Assembly (NCBI RefSeq): GCF_902686445.1
Contig: NC_062213.1
Location: 56,307,268-56,371,267, forward strand
Direction of reading: 5' to 3'
DNA: 64,000 nt
Source of the DNA: Sciurus carolinensis
Lineage: Eukaryota > Chordata > Mammalia > Rodentia > Sciuridae
Notes under the pieces: generated by a model
What the model was told of the DNA's origin: nothing
What the model saw: only the letters and a program-made list of their open reading frames with translations
Database searches by the model: none
Part shown: piece after piece, positions 12,548 to 25,900 of the stretch
Position numbering within the stretch: position 1 is the stretch's first letter
Layout: every line of letters begins with the position of its first letter
Position numbers and translations under genes: made by a program

Positions 12548-15500
12548 TGTTTTTTACTGTTATAGGGGACATGCTTTAAAGTCTGTCTCTGAGAAAAGTC
12601 TTCATGAAATTAATTTTTCTGGTGTATGGATAAGGATAGTATCCCTCTCCTAGGGTTATTTGTCAGTATCAAATAATGTTTTCCTCCCATCTTCTGTAGA
12701 TCAGTGTTTCCAATACTGCCCTGACAGAATTCAGCTGTATGTTTTATGGCCATTTGTTTCAAGCAGTCTTTCTACAGGAGCTCCTGTGGCACCCTGAAAT
12801 TGGGTTCCAACATGGTATTCAGAAAACCTGTGTTTGCGTCCCGTTTTTTTGAGGGTGGGGCCCACCTTAGTGCTGTGAACACGGAGTCCCTGGCAACTGG
12901 AGTGCATCTGCTGGTCCTCAGGCTGGATCAACTGCTCACAGAGAAAGTCACTGGGGGTGAACAGTTAGCAGGAGGCCCCTACAAAGGCTGAACATTTCAT
13001 TTTCAGATGCTCAAATTAAATTGGCACTCAGCTCAGTTCTGTTTTAACTCAATGTGTATATTTACATTCTTAATTGCTTTGCAAAAGAGCCAGAGTCAGG
13101 AGGAGGCAGCAGGGGAGGAGGATTGAGAAGAGAAGACTTTAAAGAGTAATATAGCAACACGTACTTTTTTAAATTTCTGGCCTTGGTGGGACATATTTAG
13201 TCTGCATGAACACATCCACCCACAGTTCCCATTGTGAGTGATGGAGAATTCCCACTCTGGGAAGTGTCTATTGCATTTACTGGAGTGCAGCACTTGGCTC
13301 ACTTCGAAATGCTTGTTAATGGGTTAGTACTTTTGCAGCTGTTGGGGCTAAACAAGACACATGGCATAAGGATCAGGTGCATTTTTCTAAGCACAATTAA
13401 TAGTGTGAATCAGAAATAGAAAGCAATACAGAGTATCATCACATGAGCCTGAGGCTAGGCGACAAAGACCTAGGAAACTGGGCCAGGCCATCCTTTAGGG
13501 CTGCAAACTTCTAGGGTGCCCTTTTTATACACTGGAAGTGAATATAATACCCACCATTGCCTCAACTAATGCATTTTGAGTATCTAATAATTGTCCATGT
13601 ATCAAATATTTGAAATTCAATTCCATGAAGAAAATATAGGATGTGGAGTTCAATATAATGAAAAGCATTCTTCATTGGGAAAGTATCTCTGGCTTTTTAT
13701 TTTGGTCCCTACTCAAAAGTACTCAATTTTTAAACAAATTCTTCTGAGGAACTAGAAGCCATGGGGTCCTTTACCTTAGTTCCTAAGATCTCTGTTACTC
13801 CATTGTTACAGAAAGTTACAACTCTTTCTCTTTTTCACAGCCTAGTCTCCAGCTATTGCTGCCTATAAATTTTCTCACTGTATTCCTGGGAAGAAATTGA
13901 TTCCCACATGAATAAAATTTAATGTTCCAATTATACCCTCAGGGAAGAAAATTGGTTCTGATTCTTGTATGTGTATCATGAGCAAGTACGAAGTTAGAGA
14001 AAACAGCCTTAAAACACGACATGAAATGAGTATGCGGTTATAGAATAAAAATGTGATATACAAAAGTGGTAGCATATTCTTTCATTTTCAGTAGAAGTCA
14101 AGTTCTCATTACAGGTTCAGATAGGTCTTCTCATGTTATACTTTGGATGGGCAGATTAACAGAAAGGAATCTTGATCACGTGAATTGAGAGGTTGGAGAG
14201 GCATTTGCTGAAAGTGCTTAAAAATAAATTGTTCATGGAAAAGCCCTCTGGCCTTGGAGGAACATTTCTGAAGAATGTGTACCTTATGTAAAAGGTTGCT
14301 GATATACTGAAATGGAAAATTAGGGCAAGTTGATGATTGGGTGATATAAAGCAAATGTCAAGGCAAAGTATAAAGCTGAGATGTGTGAGGTGGCATCTGG
14401 GGAGACCAGGAAACCTTCTCCATGGTACTGTTGCGGAAACCAATGCACATTACTGGCGAACACCTTTTCCAGGCATAAACCTCCTCACGTGGAACTCAGA
14501 TGACGGGAATAATGACATGAGAGGTACGTGAAGGGAAAGTAATGAGACAGCTAAGAAGAGTTATTGTACATTCAGGAACACTTCAACGTTTTCCAAAGAG
14601 GTTAATTACCATTTCTTTTATTACCCAGTATAAGAGTTTAATTACCGCACAAATGAAATGGAAGATAAATTTGAGTTAACTGGTATATAAAACTCATTTT
14701 ACTTTATGTACACATAAGAGATTTAAGGCTACATTTTAGTTAGCACTAGTTTCCCATTATTTCTGAAGTAAACACATTTCTGTCCTTTATTTTCTGGCTT
14801 CTTTTCATCATTTGGGGGACTTATTACTTGCTTGCTATCCAGGACAAATGATCACATACTAAACTCCCAGTAGCACATTGCCTTTATGCTGATAGGTTAG
14901 GTGATGTGTCTGTAATAATTGGCATTACAGCTAACAATGAAGAAACATTATTAACCCAGTTAAAGTCACAAACAACATCTTGTTAAAATGACAGTTGAAT
15001 ACAATCCTGTTAAACCAAAGGGTGCGATATTCACTTTATGTTGAAGAGTCAGAAGCATACTAAGAAATTTAAAATGGTTAAAACCCAAAGCCCTTTGGAA
15101 TGAGTCCTTCCTATTCTAACACCTGTGATGGTTTTCACTCCTAGGAAAAGAAATTTGGGGTGCTCTTCATTGAGAGGATCTCACCAGAAGGATTCTGTGG
15201 CTTGTGTGTCAAACTGGCTTCCTGAATGCCAAACTACGAATAATCCAGCACTGAATTATGAAATCCAGTGCTGTAAAAACCACCCATCTTTCCCCAAATC
15301 CCATCTGAACTGTCACTTACCAAGAGAGATGTAAGCCTACCAGCTTTTGTAAATAATGATTCACTTTTATGTGATCTCATTGAGAGTAAGCAACACATCT
15401 TCTTTTTAGGGCTTCAGTGACTTTGGGGTTCATCATGCCAGCAATGTCAGTGTGTCAATTAAAATCTCACTGCACTGGTTTGAGTAGGGTGTATTTTAAT

Positions 15501-18500
15501 TTAATCTGTTTTGGTGTGAAGTTTTATCAATATCATTGAGATTCTTTTCATCATTTTTTATATTAATTTTTTCAAGCCACATTTAGTTGGACCATTATCT
15601 ATCAAACTGCCTATACTTTTATGTGATTTGATAAGGAATATTTTATTATATAAAAATATCTATAAAATGTATCTATGGTTAACATTTCACTGTGTTAATT
15701 AAAACCACTTTCCTTTATAAAATCAAGAGTTTGTTAGACCATAATCTCTGTGAGGTCAGAAACTCAATTTATCTTTACAAAATAATAGCTAACTCTTTCA
15801 CAGTGCTTGTTACATGTCTTCATGTACAGTAACCTTCTGTTCTCACAATCACTTCATGAAATGTGACCTATTACAAGTCTCATTTCATAGATGGGTAAAA
15901 GAAGTCAGAGAGATTAGGTGACAAAGTCAGTAAGTGGTGGGATAGAATATAATCATGGCCATTCTCTTAATCATATGTTCTTAGCTCCCATGGTTTTATT
16001 TATTTATTTATTTTGGAACTGGGGATGGAACTCAGAGGTGCTTTACCACTAAGTCACATCCTGGCTTTTAAAAATTTTTTTGTTTTTGTTTTTTCATTTG
16101 AGACAGGGTCTCACTAAGTTGCTTAGAGCCTTGCTAAATTGCAGAGACTGAACTTGAGTTTGCAATCCTCCTGGCTCAGTCTCCTGAGTTTCTGGGATTA
16201 CAGTTGTGTGCCACCATGTCCAGCAGCTACCATGGTTTTAAAGATGCTTTTAAACACTGCACTTTGCTGAATATGACTATCCTATCAATGATTACCCAAA
16301 CTAGAACACCCAAGAAAGGAAAATCATTAATAATGATATCGAAATGGGAGAAAGTTGTCCTAGATCAACTGGTAGCCGAGTCCTGCTACCTCTTGCTAGC
16401 TAAGTGTTAGTTGAATGGATGAATAAATGAATGGGTAGATGACTAATTATATTCGGTTGTAGTACAGAGACTGTTTTCAAGTGAGCTTCAAGCGGATTGC
16501 ATGAGATTAATACAGTCTCAGTGGAGGTGAACACTGACCCCCAAAGATAATTACAAAAGGGAAAAAAGCAGGAAAAAGATGTATTCTTTTTATCATAAGC
16601 TTCTACTAGCCAATCAATGGAACATTAATTCTGGTTCGAGGGAACCTGAGGGAGTATTGTCCACCTAGTAACCAGATGGTCACTGCTGCAATAGTGTCCA
16701 CAGATAGAGTGAGAGTTGGAGAAGCTGCCAAACATTTAACATAAAGTAGAATTGATCCCATGTGGAGACATCTCTATGGCAGCCTTCTGGCTGTGAATCC
16801 AGGAAGCCTGTGCCGCAGAGTCCAGGTCCCCAGTTTCCAGATAGGATCTCTGAACTCCCAGGTTTGGGCCTTAAAGATATCAATGGTGATGGCAGTGTGT
16901 GTGTGTTGCGGGGGGGTGGGTGGGGTGGGGTGGGTGGTGTGGAGCTCACAAGTTGTTTAGTGTTTAAAAAGTCCTAACAGAAATTATACTTCACATCTAT
17001 ATCCAAGTCTACCTTTATTGTATTTTCTTTGAGTTAGAATTACATCAATTTAGTGAGAATATGCTTATTACTATCTGAGGATGATCAGAAATATGAATTG
17101 GCAGGTACAGGTATCTTTGCTTATAACCTTGGCAAGAAAATTTACTAATACTTATTTAAATGGAGTATGAGTTCTAGGTAGGCTCTTTAAAAATCTCTGA
17201 CTCATGGGAAAGGAAATGAGTCCAGGGCAATGAAACTATTGCTGACTACTGGATCAGGGTGTGTGTGTGTGTGTGTGTATAGTTTTGGAAAGCCTTTCCT
17301 GACTCCTCATGTCTTGTGTAATGGAACTTGTACTCTAACCTAGCATTCAAGGCCCTCCCCAGTCTCACCTTCCAGCTATCTACTCCCTCCCCAAAGTGAC
17401 TCCTCCAAATTGGGTCACCCAGTGCCCTGAAAACACACTTTCGGCATTCTCAAACCTGCCCTTGGTTCTCTTAGTCTAGAACATTTTTCTGTTCTCTCTA
17501 TTTAATCTAACACTATTTATTTTTCTAGTTACTGCCCTCTTAAGAACAGATACATGTTTGAAATGATACTATGATTCACATCAAGTAGTGATATGGTTTT
17601 ATTTTCTCCCACGACCTCTATTGCACTTGAAGTCAAAGCCCTTCAAATACTAGTTTCTGACCTCAGATCCTGCTCGGTCTCCCCTTGCATTCTCTGCTTC
17701 AGCCTCACTGGCCTTTGTGTTGTGTCTTAAAAGAACCCAGTACACTCTTACCTCAGGGTCATTGTACTTGCTACTCTCAAATGTCCTGTCCCCAGAGAAG
17801 AGCTGCATGTTTTACCTCCCTCCCTGATTTCATGTTTCTTTTCAAATATTTTCTTCCTTAAGAGACCCTCCTGTACTGCACTATACAAATAGATCCTTCT
17901 ATCACTACACTCCTTATTCTTTTGCCTGCTTTATTTTGTACGCTCTGACGTATTTTATATTATGTTATTAGCTATTCCTCTCCATTGGAATGTAAGCTTG
18001 GTGGGGGTGTTCCTGGTGCCTGGAAAAGGGTCTAACCAAACAGTAGGTGCTTCATGGATATGGAGATAGGGTGACTTTCCCTAGATGAGGAATTTCTTGT
18101 ATTGTAGAGTTTACTTAATGCAATTTCAGATGTCATTTGGAAATTTATTGACTACAATTTGTTTCAGGATGGAAGGATGGAATAGAAAAGAATCAAAAGA
18201 AGTTACATATTGGCATTTTAACATTTAGCCTCAGTTTTATAATTTATTTATTCACTTAAAAGTATTTGTAGTGCTGGGTGCCTGTACTCCCAGCTTCTCA
18301 GGAGACTGAGGCAGTAGGATTTCAAATTCAAGGCCAGCTGGGCAACTTAGCAAGGCTCTGTGTCAAAATAAATATAAAAAGGGCTGGAGATAAAGCTCAG
18401 TGGTAGAGTACTCGTCTAGAATGCATGAGGCCTTGGATTCAATCCCCCCCACCACAAAGTATTTGCAGTACTAACTATTGTTAGGTACTATTAAACAAAA

Positions 18501-19594
18501 GACACATATTGCTACGTTTATGGAGTTTATATTCTAATGGGAGATAAAGGGTTAAATAAAACTATGCAGATAAACATACGCTTACCAATTATACTAAGTG
18601 CTACTACGGAAAAGCTGGGTACTATGAGAGAGAACAGAAGATGAGCCTGGGCTCAGAGAAGTCTCCTCTCCAGTCATGAATCGACATGCAACAGAAACCA
18701 CAGGGAGCCAAGGAAGAAAGTGTGAGATTCAGAGGGTCCCTGACTTTGTAATGCAAATATTGAAACCAGAGCACAGAAATTTCTTTTTAACTTTCTGAAT
18801 TTCTATATCAATATAGAAATATCTATATCTATATCTATATATATCTATATTGATATAGATATAGATATCTAGAAATATCTATTTTTAGGGAATAAATATC
18901 TATTTTTAGGGAATCAGTAGTTTTTAAAAGTTGAAATATCTATTTTTAGAGAATCAGTATTTTTTTAAAAGTTGAATCTGAATACTAGTCTGGTACCAAT
19001 ATGAACGAATTAGGCTGAAGGTTCCCTGTTGTTCAGTAGAAATTTTCCCCTCTCGTCTTCTGTGCTATCCAGTTCCATGGCTACTGGCCACGTATGGCTC
19101 AAAAAAGATCTTGAAATACGGTTGGTTTGAATTGAACTCCATTGTAAGTGTAAACTACAAACTGGATTTCAGAGATTTACTATGAACAAAATAATGGGAA
19201 ATATTAATAATTCCATATTGATTACATGTTGAAATAATGTTTTGGGTATGTTGGGCTCAAATATATTATTAAAAGTAATTTTGCACATTTCTTGTTCTTT
19301 TAAATATAGCTGCTAGAAAAGTTTTGATATATGTGTGGTTCGCATTACATTTTGAAAGAACAACGCTGTTCTTTGTAGTCACATAGATTGATTTTTTCCA
19401 CTCTGTTTATATGAAAACAAGCACATAGGGTGTGTGTGGGGCAAAAGAGAATTACAAGTCCTATAGTGTATTAGTGTATAAGCTAAATAGTTATTCTAAT
19501 TGTTATAGTAGCGCTAAATATTTGCAGATAAAAATGGAACACATCTGTAATTTTGCATGCTTAAGATCCATTTTCCCTGCTGATGAGAACACCT

Positions 19595-19637
<43 letters not shown>

Positions 19638-22600
19638 AGAACTAGCCCTCCACACTTCTCACCCCAGGGATCTTATCTACGTTTCCCTGCAGGTCAGGGG
19701 TGGGCATGTGAAGCAGGTTTGCAAACTGAACTACTGCATCCCCTTGGCTGTAATGACTGGTTTAGGATTGGGCATGTGATCCAAGAAAGGTCACTGAGAG
19801 TCCATTCTAGGACTTTTGTTAGAACTATTGGGAAAGAGAAACTTTACTTTTTGCTGGAGTTGCTATGTTGTGAGAAAAGTAATTTGGCATTGACTGAAAC
19901 TAAATTTTTTTGGTAGTGAAACCAATTTGATGCAAAGAGAAATGACAGATATCAAAAGAAAGTTTTCTGCCAAAACTGCTTGATCACCTGGATTCAGCCG
20001 TTCCTGAGGCATGGCCATTCCCTGACTTTTTAGTCATACATTCACTTTTCATTTCAGCTAGTTGAATTGGATTTGGGTTATTTGCATATCCTCACTAAGA
20101 TATCTGCAGAGATATGTGCACTTACAGAAGACTCTTTAAAGAGAATTAACAGTTCTTCAAATAAGTGCTAATTAAGTCAGTACAATCCAATAGAAGAAAA
20201 TCAATTGATGAATCGTTAAGCTGGTTCTTTCTGTTAATTAGTTACACTTTCTTCTAATTAAAAGTCTACCATTAGGACATAATCCACATAATGATTTTTG
20301 CATTGAAAAATTTTAATTATATGAGAAATGTAATAGAATACTGCTTTTTAAAGTGTTCTAAAAACATATATATTGCTGGCATCATAATGCTGAATGGTTA
20401 CATTTATGAATGTTGTTGAGCTGTGTGGTCAATTTCTAGTTCAGATAAATTGTTTAAATGTGTAATTGTTGATAATTTATTGCTGTCAGGATGCAGGAGT
20501 TTTACCAGAATCATTAATTAGTCACCAAAGGGAGTTTTATATGACTTATAAATTAACACCCAGGTAATTTTGATCATCTCTGTGTTTTTTTTTTTTCCCC
20601 GTCAATAATTTTCTCCACATTAAATACACCTAGCAATACCATTAATGTTCTAAACCATGGTGCTGAACTTTGGTTTCTAGTTTTAATTTCTGGTTAGTCA
20701 ATAACTTTGAATTCTGATCTCTACACATCAACTTACGGCTAGAACATACACCTGTGCCCATCTCTACACCTATTACCTGCAGGATGCCAGTGCTTGGGAG
20801 GGAACTTAAACTGTCTTGAGTGCAGCATGATCGCCACCGTTCCAGCTGGTAATATCTATTGGCAGCAAAGGGGCTGGGGAGATAGCTCAGTCGGTAGAGT
20901 GCTTGCCTTGCAAGCACAAGGCCCTGGGTTCGATCCCCAGCACCGCAAAAAAAAAAAAAAGAAAAAGTTCTATTGGCAGCAAAGTGTTGATGAACTGTAA
21001 CTGAATAATTTAGTCTAGCTTTACCATGAGAAGAAAGCTATCAAAATGATAATTATCTTTTTAAAAAAATGATAATCCCTGCACATATGCTTGGTTTAAT
21101 AGTTCAGTTTCTTCCTGTCTAAATCTGTATTCATAACATCAGTAATTGATAAAATTGTGGGGTGTGTGTGTGTGTGTGTGTGTTTGTGTGTCTTCCAATA
21201 CTTGGAGAGCCTCACTCAGGTGAAAATTAGAGTTGAGATTAATATGTTACATATCACGGGAAGATATTTTTAACCACAAAGTTCAACATTTTCTCATTCA
21301 GGAAATTTAACCTGAGAGCTTCTAATCTTTGGGCTTTTTATTTGATATCAAACCTATTTATGTATGGATGTGTAATATACATACACATGTAGGTACATAT
21401 ACACACATGTGCACACACATACACACATGTTTGCTATGTTTGCTCTGTGTTCCCTGTTGGAGAATTTAGTCTTTGGAAAAGGTTGCTTTTCATTCTTTTT
21501 GTAATTATCCAACACAGAAGTGTATAATGTGTTGGCTGGCTTTTTATAGAAAATGTGTTCATAAAATAAAAAAAATGTATTAAAAATGCAAAATTTCCTC
21601 TCTAAGACCTTATGTGGAGTGTATTTTTAGTGACTACATGAGTCTAAAAATCTATGTCAAGGCTTAGAAATGGGTAGAGGGAGACACCAGAGATCTCAGA
21701 AAAGGTCTTGATCTTGGAAGGACTAACTTCAAGGGCAGAGAGGGAGACTCTGAGCAGGAAGCCCTTAGACTGGGGGAAAACCACATCTGGGCTGGAAAGA
21801 TCTTGGGGAGAAGAACTGGTAATTAATAATTTCAAGGAAAATCATGCAGGACACTGGGGGTGTGATGCAGACCCTGAAAGGGAGCATTCGCCACCTCTGT
21901 GCCTCCACTCTGATCCCAGAAGTCGCCTAAGGCTGTGCTTTCTCTAGAGCATCCATACTGATGACTAGGAGGGAGGTTGTTATGGTAAGAGATCTAAGAA
22001 GAGGAGAGAGGACACTGAAGCTCTGTTAGCCTCTGAGAACTCTAATTTTGGCTAGCCTCAACTCAATGTTTGTTTAACCATAACTGAGGAAGTTTATATC
22101 CCAGCAAGCCTGACTCTGTCTACTGAAGACCTATGCATGTGGGATGGACAGGTTCAGGTGTTACTGTCCCCTGAAAACTTTGGTTGAAGTGTGTGTCCGT
22201 GTGTCTGTGTCTGTGTGTGTGTGTGTTGTGTGTGAGAGAGAGAGAGAGAGAGAGAAAGAAAGGGAGGAAGGGAGGAAGGTAGGAAAGGGAGAGAGAACTT
22301 AAAAACCTATGGAAAAATTACCTTTCTTCTTTCCTCTGCAGCCTCCAGTTTTTTCTGGATCTCCTCCAGGGACAGGTCTTTCTTCTTTGGAGAAGCTAAA
22401 GTTCGTGGGGCTTCTGAGATAGGAGATGGTGGCTTTAAGATCAGCTCAAAAGCCTGGCCAGAGGCACGTTTGTTGATTTGCTTCACTTCCATATCTAAGA
22501 AATGAACATTGAGGAATATTAAGCATGTGGAACTTGAAGCTTAGGTTTATTTTAATAATTCGGATTTCAGCAATTAAAAGTAGTATTCTTACTCTAGGAA

Positions 22601-22935
22601 ATAAAAATAAATTGCTGCATATGATAATTTGCTCTACATTAGTTTGAAGGTATAAGATCTCTCTAGTAGAACTATATATATGTTTTAACAGAATAAATAC
22701 TTGGTTTTGAGGAACTCAATAATGTTACAGGAGTTAAATAATGTTAGGCATACTTGGGAAAAATAGCCCGAGTTGATTTTAGACTAAGCTTTATTTTCCT
22801 TTTTTGAATAAAAATGAACTTTGTATAAAAATGAAGTAGCACATAATTATTTATTTTTGGAAATTACCATGATGGGAGGCACATTTTGGTTAGATGGATG
22901 AGGAAAAGAACACAGTTATCTAGTTCTCAGATATA

Positions 22936-22982
<47 letters not shown>

Positions 22983-25900
22983 ACATATTATTACAATATT
23001 ACCATTCCTGTGGCAGGAATTTACAAGAACTTTGCTAGAACCAAAATAACCTCCTTAGCAGTTAGAGTATTTGGCAAAGTCAGTGCTAATGTGAAAAACA
23101 TCCTGTTGGTTCCTGACTTGTCCTTCAGTATGTTTGCTGCTCCCAGTGATGAAATGTGGGGATCCTTATCTTCAAGGTGCTCACAGTCTAATGGGGACAA
23201 GGGACAGGAGCCCACTTTAATATCTTCATTCCTATTTTGTTGCTACTTGGAATATCCTCCTTGGGCACAACTCAGCTGCAGTTGGGAGTTAGGGAAAGAG
23301 TCAGTGAAGTGGTAGTGGTGTTTGGGGGGGACAGCCTCTCCTTACTAATATGTACACATACACGTGGAATAGCATTATGCCTTCAAAAAGCAAAAAACAA
23401 CAACAACAAAAAAGGAAATTCTGTCATTTGCACCAACATGGATGAACCCAGAGGACATTATATCAAGTGAAAAAAGCCAGGCACAGAAAGATAAATACCA
23501 CACGCTGTGCCATCTGAAAAAGTAGAATTCATAGAGACAGAGAGCAGAAATGGTGGTTACCAGAGGCTGGGGGGAGGGTGTGGAGACAGGGAGATGTTGG
23601 TTGGAGAGTAAGAAATTTCAATTAGGCAGGAAAAATACATTCATAAGATCTATCATACAACTTGGTGACGATATAGCAATGAACTGTATTCTTGAAAATT
23701 GCTGAGACAGTGGATTTTAAGCGTTCTCTCCAAAAACATGATAAATAAATGGTGTAATAATATGTTAGTTTAATTTAGCCATTCTGCAACATATGTATAT
23801 TTCAAAACATGTTGCACTTCATACTGATGTACAATTTTTAATTTGTCATTTAAAAAAGCCCCTGAAGAATGGCTAGTCAGTTTTTTCACCAGTGACTTAA
23901 AGATAAGCAGATTATCAGGCCTTCAGGTTTTACCCCCAAATAATATGATTTATAATATAAAATAACATAATTTACTGTACAAAAGAGTGATAGTATCTGC
24001 CAGGACATTTACAAGTACGTAACTCATAATAGTGAAATACAATGATTTTTTTAGAAAAAAGCTCTTTGTGTTCAGTCCCAGCATCTCTCTGAGGTCAGCT
24101 TTCTTGTCCTTGTTTGCAGCCTGAAACTTCCCTAGATTAGGTGGTTCTCTGTTGTGCATCACCAATTTTCAGGTACAGTTGTCTTTTGGGACCCTTGGGG
24201 GTTCGTTCCAAGGCCCCTTGAGGATACCAAAATTTGAAGATGCTCAAGCCCCTTACATAAAACGGTGGAGTGTGTGCACATAACCCACTCACATCCTCCA
24301 GAACAGTAACTGGTTTCAGATTACTTATACTATCAAATTCAAAAAAACGGTATGCATTTATTATTCTGTATTGTTCAGGGAATAATAGCAAGAAAAAAAG
24401 CTCATGTGTGTTTAGTACAAATGCAGTTTTTTCTCAATTATTTTTGATCTGAGGTTGGTTGAATCTGCTGATGCAAAACTCTGGATATGGAAGGCCCTCT
24501 GTATTTGAGACAGTTATGATGTCCCCTTTTGAGTCTTTTCCCTAGGCTAAACGCCCTCTGTCCCCTATAGTGAAAATGCCCCCTAAGCCTCTAATTTATT
24601 GATGTCCCTTTTAAGTTGTAGCAAAGACTGGGCCAGGTCTCCAGGTCAGCTCTGACTAGAGCACAGCAGAGAAGAAGCACCACTTCTAATGTGAAGATAA
24701 TGCTTCCGCTGACGTTCTTTTGACAAGCACGGTGCACAGTGGGGCTGCGGTATGGTTAACCCCAGACTGACAGGATTATCTTAGATCCCTAAATGCTAAC
24801 AAATAATCCAGTCACAGCTAGTTCAGAAAGTATATTGGAAATAATGCTTTTTTTAAGGTAAAAGTATGTTAAAATTTCCAGAAGGTATCCAAGATTATAT
24901 TTTAAATACAACCAACACAATTTATGTAAGCCTATGAAAAGGGCTATTAGGGAGCATGGGAAAATAGTTTATTTAATAAACTGATGGAATTTAGAATAGT
25001 TTAGGTTAGACTTTGGAATCAGAACTTCCTGAATTTGCATTGGTATAGGAAGTGCCTCTGATTACTCTATGCCATGGAAACACCAAGTCCTTTAAGTTTT
25101 CATTTCCTCATTAAAAGACAGGGAATAAGAGAGCACTTTCCTCATAAGTTTGTTGTGAAGACCAAAAGATAAAGAACACTGAATGTAAATCACAGACCGT
25201 GGCATTTCCTGTTTATAAAGGTAAACGATAAAAACAATTACTGTTAATTCCTGTTAGATTGGTTGTCTGCAGTAAATAATGCACATTAGTATCATGACAG
25301 AAATACAAGGCTGAGTTAAAGACTTCAGAAACTCGAAATTCCCCACCTACTTTCCTTGGGAAGCAGTGCATTCGTGATATGGGATTGGATACTAGACTTC
25401 TAAGAGCCAGTGGATATGGAGCTTCTGCTTTTCTTCAATCCCTTCAAACCATCATGGTCTCCTCCGTCCTATCCACTATGTTCCACTTCCTGATCGTTTG
25501 TATACTGGAAGGCTCTCTACTAAGCCCTGAGTCTCTTGAAGGTGAGGACCACTCCATATTAATCTTTGGACCCTCAGTGACAACATGGAGTTATTAGATT
25601 CCCATAGGAAACACTGCTGGATTCCCAGCTGCAGCTACGTCTGGAAGAAAGTAAAGATCGGTGTAGTTTATGTGTTGACCGAATGAACATGTTACAAAGT
25701 AGGCATGGGTTCTGCATTCCAGTGAAAATTATGGTTGGAAACTGAGATCCCTTCACAGGGAGGGCATTTCCTTCTGAGAAAGTTAATTAGCGCTTACAGT
25801 GCTGGCGCCAGGACAGAACAACTTTGGAGGGAAAATGCCTTTGAGTCCTCAAATAGGCTTTAAAGGCATACTAGGGGTGACCTGCTAAAAGGTCATTTCT

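Larger units (their letters stand above)
10854..22321 (-). other. STMN2: STMN2 intron 3 (11.5 kb)
   Basis: A phase-0 intron. It contains GA, GT and TA-rich microsatellites, two B1-dID SINEs (15.98-16.24 and 18.26-18.46 kb), a young ID element (20.86-20.98 kb), an L2 relic (17.3-18.06 kb), a MIR and a 38-base T run at 19599-19636. The spans 12.6-15.7 and 21.4-22.15 kb hold nothing I recognise. Confidence 0.9.

Noticed and set aside
12491..12548. Regular repeats considered as a possible CRISPR-like array
   Set aside because: This and the other regular arrays are simple microsatellites without spacers, in a mammalian genome.
20868..20950. tRNA-like sequence with A and B boxes
   Set aside because: It is the body of an ID SINE with an A tail and target-site duplication, not a functional tRNA gene.
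23950..24165. 71-codon minus-strand frame with a charged N-terminal part
   Set aside because: It looks partly protein-like, but it abuts a MER2 element and ends in AT-rich hydrophobic sequence. There is no splice or homology support.
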